From contig NZ_CP006569.1 of assembly GCF_000517425.1 (NCBI RefSeq), forward strand, positions 1,178,001 through 1,242,000: a stretch of 64,000 nt of DNA, in the 5' to 3' direction. Below, one piece after another: positions 34,570-42,736 of the stretch (the first letter of the stretch is position 1; the number at the start of each line of letters is the position of its first letter). The translations under genes were made by a program, and so were the position numbers. A model generated the notes under the pieces. It was not told the DNA's origin and ran no database searches. It saw only the letters and a program-made list of their open reading frames with translations. This DNA comes from Sodalis praecaptivus (GTDB lineage Bacteria; Pseudomonadota; Gammaproteobacteria; Enterobacterales; Enterobacteriaceae).

Positions 34570-34586
34570 GGGAGTCTCCATGCGTT

Positions 34587-34625
34587 TAGGCCCAACGAAA
34601 ACAATAGAGCTTTTCGTTGGGCCTA
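34587..34625. promoter_or_regulatory. 15-bp inverted repeat upstream of int
   Basis: TAGGCCCAACGAAAA (34587-34601) and its exact complement (34611-34625) with a 9-nt loop; a further GGGCCTA follows at 34631. It lies between the int start and the att repeat. It may be an arm-type Int binding region, an AlpA/Int operator, or an attenuator hairpin. Assignment is inference. Confidence 0.55.
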
Positions 34626-34687
34626 TCAATGGGCCTAAAAGGTTCGGATTTAATTAGTTCTCTTCGGACTTCGCGGGACAAATGACA

Positions 34688-34739
34688 GGCACAAAAAAGC
34701 CCGCAGGGCTTGCGCCGTGCGGGCTCTTAGGACTTCATC
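34688..34739. repeat. Right attachment repeat (ssrA side)
   Basis: Direct repeat of 7070-7121 (50/52). It contains the terminator of ssrA and ends 33 bp from the tmRNA CCA end, so the tmRNA gene itself is intact. Confidence 0.85.
34693..34725 (-). terminator. ssrA terminator
   Basis: On the minus strand AGCCCGCA-N12-TGCGGGCT followed by six T, 47 bp after the CCA end of tmRNA; as in E. coli ssrA. Confidence 0.9.
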
Positions 34740-34771
34740 GGATGACTCTGGTAATCACCGGTGGAGAATTT

Positions 34772-35154
34772 TGGTGGAGCTGGCGGGATTTGAACCCGCG
34801 TCCGGAATTTCTACGCCCTCGGCACTACATGCTTAGTCCTGTCTTTACATTCGCCTGTCAGCTGCGGACGGACACGCCACTAACAGACTAGCCTGATTGG
34901 ATTTAACGCTTCAGCCCCAGGCAGGACATCCACGCGATCTCTTTTGGGTTTGACCTCTCTTGATCCCCGTCCTAAGAGCGGAGGCTAGGGAGAGAGGGAA
35001 TCTTCAGTTTATTAGGCTGATTAAGCTGCTAACGCAGCAGATTCGTATTGCGAGTCGTTTGCAATTATTTTTTTTGAGGCTTTTTTACGAGGCCAACCCC
35101 ACCTCGGCATGCACCTTGAGTTTCGCAAATCCCGTCGAATCCAGGATCAGCCCC
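34772..35154 (-). ncRNA. ssrA: Transfer-messenger RNA (tmRNA)
   Basis: The 5' end reads GGGGCTGATCCTGGATTCGA on the minus strand and the 3' end is the tRNA-Ala-like GTTCAAATCCCGCCAGCTCC followed by ACCA, so the acceptor stem pairs. The tag reading frame at 35062-35021 encodes ANDSQYESAALAA followed by TAA, the longer tag form also known in Yersinia. The length, 383 nt, is about 20 nt more than E. coli. It rescues stalled ribosomes together with SmpB, encoded just upstream. Its 3' flank is the integration site of the island. Confidence 0.97.
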
Positions 35155-35199
35155 AAGTTGTTCATTTCATTGTAGCAAACTTACGGCGTGGCGGCAACG

Positions 35200-35682
35200 T
35201 TATCGACTGGCGTGCTTCATGATGCGCGCTTTGTCTAGCTGCCATTCGCGTTCCTTAATGTCGGTACGTTTATCGAACTCTTTCTTACCCTTGGCGACGC
35301 CGATTTTCACTTTCACCCAGGCGTTTTTCCAATAAAGCGAGAGCGCGACAACCGTATAACCTTCACGATTGACGCGGCCGAACAGTGAATCGAGCTCACG
35401 CTTATTCAACAGCAGCTTACGAGTCCGCATGGGGTCACAGACCACATGGGAAGACGCCACCGTCAGCGGCTGGAAAGTAGCGCCGAAAAGATAGGCTTCA
35501 CCATCCCTGAGCAGGACATAGCTATCGCTGATGTTCGCCTTCCCGGCGCGGAGCGATTTCACTTCCCATCCCTGCAGCGAAAGTCCCGCCTCAAACTCCT
35601 GTTCAATGAAGTATTCGTGTCGGGCGCGTTTGTTTTGCGCAATGGTGGCTGAACCGGGTTTATGTGCTTTTTTCTTTGTCAT
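35200..35682 (-). CDS. smpB: SsrA-binding protein SmpB
   Basis: A 160-aa protein starting [20 protein letters not shown] and ending with the basic tail [20 protein letters not shown] that mimics mRNA in the entry channel. Core [28 protein letters not shown] is essentially invariant. ATG at 35682; the open frame extends further upstream but the family starts here. It lies 45 bp before ssrA and acts with tmRNA in trans-translation. Divergent from ratA. Confidence 0.97.
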   Translation of the reverse strand: MTKKKAHKPGSATIAQNKRARHEYFIEQEFEAGLSLQGWEVKSLRAGKANISDSYVLLRDGEAYLFGATFQPLTVASSHVVCDPMRTRKLLLNKRELDSLFGRVNREGYTVVALSLYWKNAWVKVKIGVAKGKKEFDKRTDIKEREWQLDKARIMKHASR

Positions 35683-35841
35683 AGTGCGCAATATTATACA
35701 GTTAAGGGCGGGGAAGAAAAGCTTTCGTCTCGCCCGGACTGGCTTTTCATCACGGACGTGGCATAGCGCACGTAACGGTCTTTTTGTCTCAGTGGAGAAA
35801 AATGATAATATTAAGGTGAATCGATAAAGACAGGAAAGATT

Positions 35842-36276
35842 ATGCCTCATATTACGCGCTCCGCGCTGGTTCCGTATAGCGCAGAGCAAATGTTCGCCTT
35901 GGTTAATGATATCAGAGCTTATCCCGAATTTATTCCTGGGTGTACCGCCAGCCGGGTACTTGAGCAGAACGGCAGTGAATTGACCGCTGAAATGAATGTC
36001 TCCAAAGCGGGCATCAGTAAATCATTTACCACCCGTAATGTTATCACCGAAAATCAAAGTATTGTGATGCGCTTGGTAGAAGGCCCATTCAGCTCTTTTG
36101 CCGGCGATTGGCGTTTCATTCCGCTTAGCGAAGAAGCCAGTAAAGTCGAGTTTCATCTCGATTTTGAATTCAAAAACAAACTTATCGAACTGGCGTTTGG
36201 GCGCATTTTCAAGGAAATGGCCAACAGCATGGTCATGGCGTTTACCCGCCGGGCAAAAGAGGTTTACCATGCCTGA
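35842..36276 (+). CDS. ratA: RatA (START-domain, Coq10-like) protein
   Basis: A 144-aa START/Bet v1-fold protein: [35 protein letters not shown] and [13 protein letters not shown] are typical. E. coli RatA was described as a toxin that blocks association of ribosomal subunits; the family also resembles ubiquinone-binding Coq10. AGGAAAG before ATG. It overlaps ratB by 8 bp in an ordinary operon next to smpB. Confidence 0.95.
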   Translation: MPHITRSALVPYSAEQMFALVNDIRAYPEFIPGCTASRVLEQNGSELTAEMNVSKAGISKSFTTRNVITENQSIVMRLVEGPFSSFAGDWRFIPLSEEASKVEFHLDFEFKNKLIELAFGRIFKEMANSMVMAFTRRAKEVYHA

Positions 36277-36553
36277 CATCCGGGTCGAGGTGGTCTATGC
36301 CTTGCCGGAGCGCCAATATCTGCGGCAGCTGGTGCTCCAGGAGGGGAGTACTCTGGAACAGGCGATTCGTGCCTCCGGTCTGCTGGCGCTACGGCAGGAC
36401 ATCAATCTCGACGTTAATAAAGTTGGTATCTTCAGCCGGCCCGCTAAACTGGAAGACAAACTCAGTGACGGGGACCGGGTGGAAATCTACCGGCCGTTGC
36501 TCATTGACCCCAAGGAGCTGCGCCGTCAGCGCGCGGACCGCACGCGGAAATAA
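36269..36553 (+). CDS. ratB: RnfH/RatB family protein
   Basis: A 94-aa ubiquitin-like beta-grasp protein: [60 protein letters not shown]. The start overlaps the end of ratA; the longer upstream frame is ratA's shadow. No confirmed biochemical role; paired with RatA in Enterobacterales. Confidence 0.93.
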   Translation: MPDIRVEVVYALPERQYLRQLVLQEGSTLEQAIRASGLLALRQDINLDVNKVGIFSRPAKLEDKLSDGDRVEIYRPLLIDPKELRRQRADRTRK

Positions 36554-36674
36554 CCCGCCGCCGTTATTTCCTGCCTGCGCAACGGCAGGCGTTCCCTAGC
36601 GCCGTACAGGCCCTGTGTCCAGCCGGCCTAAAGCCATTGTCCTGCCGCACTGTTGCCGGCTAAAAACACACCAC

Positions 36675-37028
36675 TTATTGACTGGTGCTGGGACCTTCCA
36701 GCGTCGGTTTGTTGTCGATATGGGTCAGAATATCGCTACTGTTAAAGGTCAGCGTCAGCGTTTGCTGCGTGACGGATTCATGGCCCGGTTCGCGACGGAA
36801 AATGTAATACCAGGTATTCGAGCCGAACGGATCTTTCATCATTGAGGTGCCAAGGGTGTAGGCTACCTGCTGCTTTGTCATGCCGGTGTGGATTTTGGCG
36901 ACGTCAGCTGCGGTCAGATAATTACCCTGATTGATGTCGGGACGATAAACCACTCTCTCGAACACGGAGCAACCGGCGGTAAACATCAGCATAACGACAG
37001 CAGCGGCAGTCAACGTCTTACAGCTCAT
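36675..37028 (-). CDS. bamE: Outer-membrane assembly lipoprotein BamE
   Basis: A 117-aa lipoprotein: a signal peptide ending in the lipobox MFTAGC, then [52 protein letters not shown], the conserved BamE core. It is a subunit of the BAM complex on the periplasmic face of the outer membrane. ATG at 37028 (MSCKTLTA) has the family start. Convergent with ratB; upstream is recN. Confidence 0.96.
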   Translation of the reverse strand: MSCKTLTAAAVVMLMFTAGCSVFERVVYRPDINQGNYLTAADVAKIHTGMTKQQVAYTLGTSMMKDPFGSNTWYYIFRREPGHESVTQQTLTLTFNSSDILTHIDNKPTLEGPSTSQ

Positions 37029-37141
37029 AATAATCACATTCCTTTTGGGCATAGGATGCCGATGATAATAGACCTTGCCGGCGTTGGGAACCTCTGCAAG
37101 GCCCATCTATGACCGCAGGATGAGAAAAAAGTTGAGCTTTT

Positions 37142-38803
37142 CTAGGCCGCGAGTAGCTCCCTGGCGTTCGCCAGCGTGTTTTTAGTGACTTCGCTACCGC
37201 CCAGCAGGCGTGCCAGCTCCTGCAGACGGGCTTTTTTATCCAGCGCCTGCATTTGCGTTTGTGTGGCGCTGCCGTCGGTATTTTTGCTGACGAAAAAGTG
37301 ATGATGCCCGAAACCGGCCACCTGTGGTAAATGCGTCACGCACATGACCTGAGTGGATTCACCCAACTGACGCAACATCTTGCCCACGATAGCGGCCGTA
37401 GGCCCGCTGATGCCCACGTCCACTTCGTCAAAGATCAGCGCCGGCGTGTCCATTTTACGGGCGGTAATGACCTGTATCGCCAGCGCGATGCGGGACAGCT
37501 CGCCGCCGGAGGCCACTTTCGCCAGCGGCTGAAGCGGCTGCCCAGGGTTGGTCGTCACCATGAACTCCACGCGGTCGGCGCCGTCAGCGTTAAGCTGCTC
37601 TGGCTGGAAGTGCACGTCAATGGCCAGCTTACCGTGCGGCAGAGCAAGATCGCGTAGGCTGTGGGTAATGTGGCCGGCTAAACTGCCGGCGTGCTCAACG
37701 CGGCGCTGGTGGAGCTGGCGGGCGAGATCCATCGCCTGTTGATGATGGCGCTCCACCGCCTCGGCCAGCGCGCCGGCGCTGGCATCGTACTGCGCCATCG
37801 CCGCCTGCTCCTGCAAGAGCTGCTGATGGTGCTGCGCCAGGGCTTCCGGCTGCACATGATGCTTGCGTGCCAGGCTGATTTGCCGAGACAGACGCTGCTC
37901 CAGCTCATGGAGGCGTCCGGGATCAAGATCGATGCGGTCGCCGTAATGGCGCAGTTCATTGCTGGCTTCGGTGAGCTGAATTGCAGCGTCTTCGAGCAGC
38001 GCCATCACCTCGGACAAGGCGGGATCCAACGTGACCAGTTCGCTCATCACATGCCTCGCGGTGTGCAACTGACTCAGTAAATTGGTCTCTTCGCCTTCGC
38101 TCAACAGCTCCAAGGTTTGTTGGGTTGCGGTGATCAACTGTCCGCTGTTGGCCAGCCGCTTATATTCCTGATCGATCTGCTCATACTCCTCCGCGACCGG
38201 CGCGAAGTCGTTCAACTCTTTCAATTGATATTGCAACAGCTCGCGTCTGGCGTCGCGTTCTGCGGCCTGCTGGCGCAGGCTGGCCAGATCCAGGCAGCTT
38301 TGGTGCCACTGGCGGTAGGCGGCCGCCATGGCCTGCTGAAGGTCTTTTTCACCCGCGTAGGCGTCGAGCAGCCGCTTTTGGTGATCGGGACGCAACATCA
38401 GCTGGTGGGCATGCTGGCCGTGGATTTGAATCAGGTACTGGCCCAGTTCACGCAATTGTGAGAGCGGCACCGGCGTACCGTTAATAAAGCCGCGTGAGCG
38501 GCCGTCCTGGCTCACTACGCGGCGCATCAAACATTCATTGCCGTTATCCAGCGCATTATCCGCCAGCCAGCGGGCGGCCAAGGGAGTATCGTTAAGTAAA
38601 AAGCGTGCGCAGATGTCCGCTCTCGCGGCGTCGGGCCGCACCATGCTGGCCTCGGAACGGCCGCCCAGACACAGACCGAGCGCATCGATCGCAATGGATT
38701 TCCCCGCGCCGGTCTCACCGGTAATCACGCTCATTCCCGACTGAAAATCAATCGTTAACGCGTGCACGATAGCGAAATTGGCAATGGTCAGTTGAGCCAG
38801 CAT
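37142..38803 (-). CDS. recN: DNA repair protein RecN
   Basis: A 553-aa protein, the same length as E. coli RecN. SMC-like: Walker [13 protein letters not shown] near residue 30, coiled-coil flanks in the middle, signature [13 protein letters not shown], and Walker [14 protein letters not shown]. It holds broken DNA ends together during double-strand-break repair. ATG at 38803 ([16 protein letters not shown]). It is preceded by two LexA boxes, so it is SOS-induced. Confidence 0.98.
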   Translation of the reverse strand: MLAQLTIANFAIVHALTIDFQSGMSVITGETGAGKSIAIDALGLCLGGRSEASMVRPDAARADICARFLLNDTPLAARWLADNALDNGNECLMRRVVSQDGRSRGFINGTPVPLSQLRELGQYLIQIHGQHAHQLMLRPDHQKRLLDAYAGEKDLQQAMAAAYRQWHQSCLDLASLRQQAAERDARRELLQYQLKELNDFAPVAEEYEQIDQEYKRLANSGQLITATQQTLELLSEGEETNLLSQLHTARHVMSELVTLDPALSEVMALLEDAAIQLTEASNELRHYGDRIDLDPGRLHELEQRLSRQISLARKHHVQPEALAQHHQQLLQEQAAMAQYDASAGALAEAVERHHQQAMDLARQLHQRRVEHAGSLAGHITHSLRDLALPHGKLAIDVHFQPEQLNADGADRVEFMVTTNPGQPLQPLAKVASGGELSRIALAIQVITARKMDTPALIFDEVDVGISGPTAAIVGKMLRQLGESTQVMCVTHLPQVAGFGHHHFFVSKNTDGSATQTQMQALDKKARLQELARLLGGSEVTKNTLANARELLAA

Positions 38804-38831
38804 AGTTGCCTTCCTGTATATAAACACACAG

Positions 38832-38847
38832 CTGTGATTAACCACAG
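38832..38847 (-). promoter_or_regulatory. LexA box 1 of recN
   Basis: CTGTGATTAACCACAG, a perfect CTGT-N8-ACAG, 29 bp before the recN start. Confidence 0.85.
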
Positions 38848-38874
38848 TATAAACTGGTTTTTTATACAGTAAAG
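38846..38874 (-). promoter_or_regulatory. recN promoter with LexA box 2
   Basis: On the minus strand TTTACT, 16 bp, then TATACT, a good sigma-70 promoter. LexA box 2 (CTGTATAAAAAACCAG at 38854-38869) lies between the two hexamers, so LexA would block polymerase directly. E. coli recN has the same arrangement. Confidence 0.8.
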
Positions 38875-38890
38875 CTGTGCCGGCAAAAAT

Positions 38891-39769
38891 TTAGAATAAT
38901 TTTTTCGACCAGCCAAGCTTGCTGCTTAACGTATTGAAATAGTTATAATCATTAGGATGAATCAAATCGAGATAGTAGTCGCTACGGCGGATGAAAATTT
39001 CTTCACCTTCCTGGATAGGCAAGGCTATCTGGCTGTCGCAGCTGATTTCGAGATCCGGCGTCAGTTGGGAAAACTTCAGGCGTATCGTACTGCCGCCGTT
39101 AATGACCAAGGGTCGTGATGAGAGAGTATGCGGAAACATCGGCACCAGCGCGATGGCGTCCACCAGCGGCGTCAGGATCGGCCCGCCGGCGGAGAGGGAA
39201 TACGCCGTGGAGCCGGTAGGCGTGGCGATAATAAGGCCATCGGAGCGCTGGGAAAACGCAAAGGTATCATCAATATAGACCTCGAACTCAATCATATGCG
39301 CCACTTTGCCGGGATGCAGCACCACCTCATTAATGGCGCTGCTCAGCCGGCCGCAGACATCGCCCCGGCAGACCTGGGCTTCCAGCAAAAAGCGTTTTTC
39401 ACTGCGATAGTGCCCCGCCAGCACGTCCGATAATTGCGCCAGCGCCGAGTCGGGATCGAGGTCGGTCAAAAAACCAAGGTTCCCGCGGTTGATACCAATG
39501 ACCTTGATATCATAACGCGCCAAGATGCGTGCCGCGCCCAGCATGTTGCCATCGCCGCCCACCACGATAGCCAGATCGGCCTGCTGGCCAATATCGGCCA
39601 AACTACCGGTTATGGCCTGATCCAGCGCCAGATCGCGGGCGATCTGATGTTCCATGATGACGTGATACCCTTTCTCGTTGAGCCAGTGGTAAAGCGTTTC
39701 GTGCGTGGCCAGCGCATTGGGGTGACGCGGATGGCCGACGATGCCGATAGTGTGAAAAGTGGTAGTCAT
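38891..39769 (-). CDS. nadK: NAD kinase
   Basis: A 292-aa protein, the same length as E. coli NadK. Contains [14 protein letters not shown] (GGDG ATP-binding), [36 protein letters not shown] and the conserved C-terminus [14 protein letters not shown]. It phosphorylates NAD to NADP. ATG at 39769 ([16 protein letters not shown]) chosen by homology; the earlier frame start is in the grpE promoter. Divergent from grpE. Confidence 0.98.
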   Translation of the reverse strand: MTTTFHTIGIVGHPRHPNALATHETLYHWLNEKGYHVIMEHQIARDLALDQAITGSLADIGQQADLAIVVGGDGNMLGAARILARYDIKVIGINRGNLGFLTDLDPDSALAQLSDVLAGHYRSEKRFLLEAQVCRGDVCGRLSSAINEVVLHPGKVAHMIEFEVYIDDTFAFSQRSDGLIIATPTGSTAYSLSAGGPILTPLVDAIALVPMFPHTLSSRPLVINGGSTIRLKFSQLTPDLEISCDSQIALPIQEGEEIFIRRSDYYLDLIHPNDYNYFNTLSSKLGWSKKLF

Positions 39770-39817
39770 TTGATTGCTGATCCCCGGCGTATTTTTGCAA
39801 GCTTCATTATGCGTCAT

Positions 39818-39848
39818 CCCTTGAATCCCCGCTATTCATCCCCATAAT
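39818..39848 (+). promoter_or_regulatory. Sigma-32 (heat-shock) promoter of grpE
   Basis: CCCTTGAAT (-35) and CCCCATAAT (-10) with 14 bp between TTGAA and CCCC, matching the RpoH consensus. It lies 43 bp before grpE. Confidence 0.85.
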
Positions 39849-39890
39849 AATCGGACTAGCGAGAATAATGCTGAACCGCGGAGAAAACTC

Positions 39891-40481
39891 ATGATGAGTA
39901 GTAAAGAACAGAACACCCCTGACGAGCAAGTCTCACAAGAGAGTGAAATGGAGCAAGGGCAGCAGGCGGAAGCGATGCCCGAGACGGTTGACGTCGTGGA
40001 TCCGCGAGATGAGCGTATTGCCGAACTGGAGACCGCGCTGTCGCAGGCACAGCAGCGCGAGCGCGATAGCGTGCTGCGCGCCAAGGCGGAAATGGAAAAC
40101 GTGCGCCGCCGCAGCGAACAGGATGTCGAGAAGGCGCATAAATTTGCCCTGGAACGTTTTGCCGGTGAACTGTTGCCGGTTATCGATAATCTAGAGCGCG
40201 CGCTGGACATGTCGGATAAAACCAACAGCGAGCTAGCGTCCACTATCGAAGGCATCGAGCTGACGCTCAAATCGTTGCTGGATGCCGTTCGCAAATTCGG
40301 TCTTGATGTGGTGGGTGACACGCACGTGCCGTTTAACCCGGAAGTACATCAAGCCATGACCATGCTGGAGTCCGACGAACACGAGCCTAATCACGTGATG
40401 ATGGTGATGCAAAAAGGCTACACCCTCAACGGCCGACTTATCCGCCCCGCGATGGTGGCGGTATCAAAAGCGAAGAGCTGA
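39891..40481 (+). CDS. grpE: Nucleotide exchange factor GrpE
   Basis: A 196-aa protein. An acidic disordered N-terminus (residues 1-40), long dimeric coiled coil ([20 protein letters not shown]), then [10 protein letters not shown], and the C-terminal beta domain [15 protein letters not shown]...[18 protein letters not shown]. It releases ADP from DnaK. Two ATGs in a row; the first (39891) has better spacing from GGAG, the second matches the E. coli start. Heat-shock promoter directly upstream. Confidence 0.98.
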   Translation: MMSSKEQNTPDEQVSQESEMEQGQQAEAMPETVDVVDPRDERIAELETALSQAQQRERDSVLRAKAEMENVRRRSEQDVEKAHKFALERFAGELLPVIDNLERALDMSDKTNSELASTIEGIELTLKSLLDAVRKFGLDVVGDTHVPFNPEVHQAMTMLESDEHEPNHVMMVMQKGYTLNGRLIRPAMVAVSKAKS

Positions 40482-40782
40482 TATCTTTTCTCACGCCGCC
40501 GCGCGCGGCGTGAGAGCCTACGCCGACAGCGCCGTTGGCGGAAACGGGGATGCACGCTATCGCCCCCGAGGCTATCTGCCGGCGGTAGCGTTCTCATCGG
40601 CGGCTAAAACAGGTTACCGGTTGTGCTACTGCAGCCCACAACCGCCGTGCCCATCAGGATCGATCCGACGTTTCCTTCCTCTCCTCTAAAAGGTACTTTC
40701 TCTGTCAGGCTGCCTGGCGAAGTTCGCACAGACGATAATAGCCGCTTTACTTCTGAACGTGGCGCCCGGACTGGATCCGCCG
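40482..40782. other. Spacer between grpE and ung
   Basis: It begins with a perfect 9-bp stem CTCACGCCG / CGGCGTGAG (40490-40514), not followed by a T-run but probably marking the grpE transcript end. The 64-codon plus frame at 40623 runs into ung antisense and is not convincing. Nothing else seen. Confidence 0.55.
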
Positions 40783-41466
40783 TTAGGCGGGCGGCAGCGT
40801 TGGCGTCCAGTCGATAGCGGGTTGGCCTTGACGCGTCAGCAGGGCATTGGTCTGGGAGAAATGGTGGCAGCCGAGAAAGCCGCGATGCGCGGATAGGGGC
40901 GAGGGGTGCGGCGCTTTAAGCACATGGTGGCGTTTCGGGTCGATAATCATGCCTTTTTTCTGGGCATGGGACCCCCACAGTAAAAACACAACCCCTTCAC
41001 GGTGCGTGTTGAGTACCTTTATGACCTTATCCGTAAACGTTTCCCAACCCAGACTGGCGTGGGAATGGGCTTTTCCCGCTTCCACCGTCAGCACCGTATT
41101 GAGCAACATCACCCCTTGTTGCGCCCAGCTTTGCAGACAGCCATGTTTGGGTATAACAAAACCGGGAATGTCGCTGGCCAACTCTTTATAGATATTGACT
41201 AAGGAGGGCGGGGCGGGCACGCCCGGCTTGACGGAAAATGAAAGGCCATGGGCTTGGTTGGGACCGTGATAGGGATCTTGGCCGAGGATCACGACTTTCA
41301 CCGCATCCAACTCCGTGAAACGAAAAGCATTAAATACTTCCTTGGCCGGCGGATAGACGGTAATTCCCGCCGCGCGTTCCCTGGCGACAAAGGCCAGCGT
41401 TTCCTGAAAATAGGGCAGGGTTTTTTCCTGCGCGAGAGCATCGCGCCAGGTGAGCATTTGCGTCAT
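40783..41466 (-). CDS. ung: Uracil-DNA glycosylase
   Basis: A 227-aa protein with the family 1 motifs: [14 protein letters not shown] (water-activating Asp) and [10 protein letters not shown] (DNA-intercalation loop), and [12 protein letters not shown]. It removes uracil from DNA in base-excision repair. ATG at 41466 ([11 protein letters not shown]) matches the family start; the frame extends a few codons more. Convergent with grpE. Confidence 0.97.
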   Translation of the reverse strand: MTQMLTWRDALAQEKTLPYFQETLAFVARERAAGITVYPPAKEVFNAFRFTELDAVKVVILGQDPYHGPNQAHGLSFSVKPGVPAPPSLVNIYKELASDIPGFVIPKHGCLQSWAQQGVMLLNTVLTVEAGKAHSHASLGWETFTDKVIKVLNTHREGVVFLLWGSHAQKKGMIIDPKRHHVLKAPHPSPLSAHRGFLGCHHFSQTNALLTRQGQPAIDWTPTLPPA

Positions 41467-41591
41467 GATACGCTCCATGATAGTGACGACATGGGCTAAG
41501 CTTAACGTTTTCTCTTCGTGGGTTAAACGTTTTCCCGCTGGCGGCGGAGGGAAAATTCGCCCAGCGGTTGGCGTTCAGCGGCCGCTTTAAA

Positions 41592-41605
41592 TTGACCTAA
41601 ATCAA
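41592..41605 (+). promoter_or_regulatory. Upstream FNR box of grcA
   Basis: TTGAC-CTAA-ATCAA, one mismatch to TTGAT-N4-ATCAA. Its centre is 52 bp upstream of the second box; E. coli yfiD has FNR sites near -93.5 and -40.5 with almost the same distance. Confidence 0.8.
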
Positions 41606-41643
41606 TAAATTTGCCCAACAATGCCGCCACTTTCCGCCAGACA

Positions 41644-41687
41644 TTGATTTAAATCAAAGTATCGGCCCCGGTTGGCGGGTGTATAAT
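41644..41687 (+). promoter_or_regulatory. grcA promoter with proximal FNR box
   Basis: A perfect FNR palindrome TTGATTTAAATCAA (41644-41657) followed by TATAAT at 41682-41687. The box would be centred close to -41.5, a class II activator position, so grcA should be induced without oxygen. The remainder of the 318-bp ung-grcA gap shows no gene. Confidence 0.85.
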
Positions 41688-41784
41688 CAGTTTTAGAAAT
41701 TGGTTTTACCAAATGTCCAGGTAGGCTAAATGTTGAACGGCCTGCGTCTGGACGCCGTATGGCACCCCTACCACGGAGGCATCA

Positions 41785-42168
41785 ATGATTATCGGAATAC
41801 AAATTACCGAAGCTGAAAACAAAGCGCTGGTAAACTCTTTCTGGTTGCTGGATGACGCTAACCATCAAGCCCGCTGTCTGGCCGCCGTTGCCGGTTATGC
41901 CGACGACCAAGTGGTTCCTTTGCAGGAGCTGGGCAAATTTGATTACCGCGAAATTCCCCTTGAGCAGAAGGAAGTGGTGCGTGTTGAAGGCGGGCAGCAC
42001 CTGAACGTCAACGTGCTGAGCCGCGAGACGCTGGAAGACGCCGTGGCGAACCCGGAAAAATACCCGCAGCTGACTATCCGCGTGTCGGGCTATGCGGTGC
42101 GTTTCAATTCGCTCACGCCTGAGCAGCAGCGAGATGTTATTACCCGTACTTTTACCGAAAGTATGTAA
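41785..42168 (+). CDS. grcA: Autonomous glycyl radical cofactor GrcA (YfiD)
   Basis: A 127-aa protein. The C-terminal half is almost identical to E. coli YfiD and to the end of pyruvate formate-lyase: [20 protein letters not shown] ... [13 protein letters not shown], with the radical glycine in SGYAV. It repairs oxygen-damaged pyruvate formate-lyase by replacing its broken C-terminal part. FNR-controlled promoter upstream; terminator at 42254. Confidence 0.98.
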   Translation: MIIGIQITEAENKALVNSFWLLDDANHQARCLAAVAGYADDQVVPLQELGKFDYREIPLEQKEVVRVEGGQHLNVNVLSRETLEDAVANPEKYPQLTIRVSGYAVRFNSLTPEQQRDVITRTFTESM

Positions 42169-42253
42169 TCGCCGCTTGTCACGCGCCTAACGGGGGCCTC
42201 GCGGGCCCCCGGCGGTAGTCCTAATGCAATAGCGTTGCTTTTCACCCGCATAA

Positions 42254-42276
42254 GGGGGCCATGGGCCCCCTTTTTT
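42254..42276 (+). terminator. grcA terminator
   Basis: GGGGGCC-ATG-GGCCCCC followed by six T. Confidence 0.88.
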
Positions 42277-42736
42277 ACATCGAGAGCGGGATATTGCCGA
42301 CGCTTGGCGCGGGCCAGCGGCGTCGGCATAGGCCATAACCATACGCCGGGCGGCGTTCACAAAGCTGAATGCTGACAGCCGTAAGCGGCGCTTGGCGTGG
42401 CGCGGCGCCGATAAACGCCGAAAAGCGCTATTAAATGGCGTTAACCGCCGAGACATCCAGCGGCAAAAGCGCCCCGCTGGGGTAAAAGTAACCATGTCGT
42501 CAAATGCGGCCAGATGAGGTGTAGGTCAATGAAAAACAGGGATTTTATTTGATGGGTATCACCCTTGCAACATGACGGTTACCTTTCACTAACGATTAAT
42601 GACACCTTGACGGCGGATGGCGCGCGAACGGCGCGAAAGCGCAGCTTTCAGCCCGATTTAGCCTCTCTCGCGCGCCACGATAATGTGGCGGGTGGTGTTT
42701 TTATCAGCATACCGCCGCGCCACGGTTCAGTGTGAC
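42277..42736. other. Gene-free spacer between grcA and srmB
   Basis: About 460 bp. The minus frame 42187-42495 is Arg/Ala-rich, runs through the grcA terminator and has no ribosome site, so it is not called. In E. coli this gap carries eamB, ung and others; here nothing remains. Confidence 0.5.

Larger units (their letters stand above)
7070..34739. mobile_element. CP4-57/P4-like genomic island integrated at ssrA
   Basis: Bounded by a 52-bp direct repeat (7070-7121 and 34688-34739, 50/52 identical) carrying the ssrA terminator. The integrase gene is adjacent to the ssrA-proximal copy. Gene content (intA, alpA, YfjJ/Gp2, yfjP, yfjQ, yfjR, yfjX, yfjY, ypjJ-like, yfjZ, ypjF types) matches the CP4-57 element, which in E. 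coli sits at the same ssrA locus. The cargo between the YfjJ-like gene and yfjP is replaced by about 14 kb of defence-type genes. No structural phage genes are visible, so the element is a satellite or defective prophage that probably depends on others for transfer. Confidence 0.92.

Noticed and set aside
40623-40817. 64-aa plus frame between grpE and ung
   Set aside because: Overlaps the ung 3' end, no ribosome site, no recognisable content.
42187-42495. 102-aa Arg/Ala-rich minus frame after grcA
   Set aside because: Runs through the grcA terminator and has no start signal.
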